Below are positions 5,690 to 5,877 of a stretch of 5,877 nucleotides of DNA, one piece after another. Where the stretch lies: the NCBI GenBank assembly GCA_934526125.1, contig CAKSZU010000098.1, forward strand, positions 1 to 5,877. The letters are read 5' to 3'. The stretch's first letter is position 1; every line of letters begins with the position of its first letter. A program made the position numbers and the translations under genes. Source of the DNA: an uncultured Faecalibacterium sp. Lineage in GTDB: Bacteria > Bacillota > Clostridia > Oscillospirales > Ruminococcaceae. The notes under the pieces are model-generated. The model searched no databases, had not been told where the DNA came from, and was given only the letters and a program-made list of their open reading frames with translations.

Positions 5690-5713
5690 CAAGCCAAAAA
5701 GGAGCAGTACGCT

Positions 5714-5877
5714 ATGGCAAAGAATCAGAACAACAATGCGGTCGCGCCGGTCACCAAAAAAACCGAGCCGGAAGCAAAAAAGGATGCACTGGCTACGGCC
5801 CTGGCCCAGATCGAAAAGCAGTTCGGCAAGGGTGCCGTGATGAAGCTGGGCGACAATGCCGCCATGCAGGTGGATGC
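5714..5877 (+). CDS. recA: recombinase RecA, N-terminal fragment
   Basis: The window contains the first 54 complete codons; the gene runs off the right edge. From residue 22 the sequence reads KKDALATALAQIEKQFGKG and then AVMKLGD, the conserved N-terminal helix and first strand of RecA. RecA forms filaments on single-stranded DNA, drives homologous recombination and activates LexA self-cleavage in the SOS response. The ATP-binding core lies beyond the window. The first 21 residues are a polar leader rich in N, K and E (MAKNQNNNAVAPV start). This places the conserved helix about 15 residues further in than in E. coli RecA. ATG 5714 has AAGGAG (5699-5704) 9 bases upstream, which supports this start over a shorter one. 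It has its own promoter and is transcribed separately from prmC, although no strong terminator divides them. Confidence 0.95.
   Translation, partial: MAKNQNNNAVAPVTKKTEPEAKKDALATALAQIEKQFGKGAVMKLGDNAAMQVD

Overview
The window looks like ordinary chromosome from a high-GC (roughly 60 %, judged by eye) anaerobic Firmicute of the Clostridia, most likely the Oscillospiraceae/Ruminococcaceae group (Faecalibacterium-like). The evidence is the Firmicute-style L17 tail, the pairing of a YqhQ/DUF1385 membrane protein with prmC, strong purine-rich Shine-Dalgarno sites, and the sequence of the RecA start. The genus is an inference. All real genes lie on the + strand, and no mobile element, CRISPR array, tRNA or rRNA is visible.

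Left edge (1-225): the last 20 codons of rplQ (ribosomal protein L17) end a ribosomal-protein operon. A small inverted repeat and a strong intrinsic terminator follow. A good extended -10 promoter then starts a new unit, with a perfect 12-bp palindrome just after the predicted transcription start.

Sensory operon (226-3712): three tightly spaced genes encode a lipoprotein with FG-GAP/VCBS-like calcium-binding repeats, an OmpR/PhoB-family response regulator and a membrane HisKA histidine kinase. The order lipoprotein-regulator-kinase suggests a three-part envelope-sensing system in which the lipoprotein is a partner or a target of the two-component pair. The signal is unknown.

Housekeeping pair (3793-5600): after an 80-bp gap holding a weak promoter candidate and a hairpin, a DUF1385 (YqhQ-like) membrane protein overlaps the start of prmC, which encodes the release-factor glutamine methyltransferase. 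prmC is followed by recA instead of prfA.

Right edge (5601-5877): an AT-rich 113-bp intergenic region carries the recA promoter (extended -10), a dyad over the -35 element and a leader hairpin. The first 54 codons of recA then run off the window.

The most interesting points are the uncharacterised lipoprotein/two-component operon with its start-site palindrome, and the conserved GGQ motif in the DUF1385 protein encoded next to the enzyme that methylates GGQ glutamines. No clearly new type of system was found; the rest is standard housekeeping sequence.
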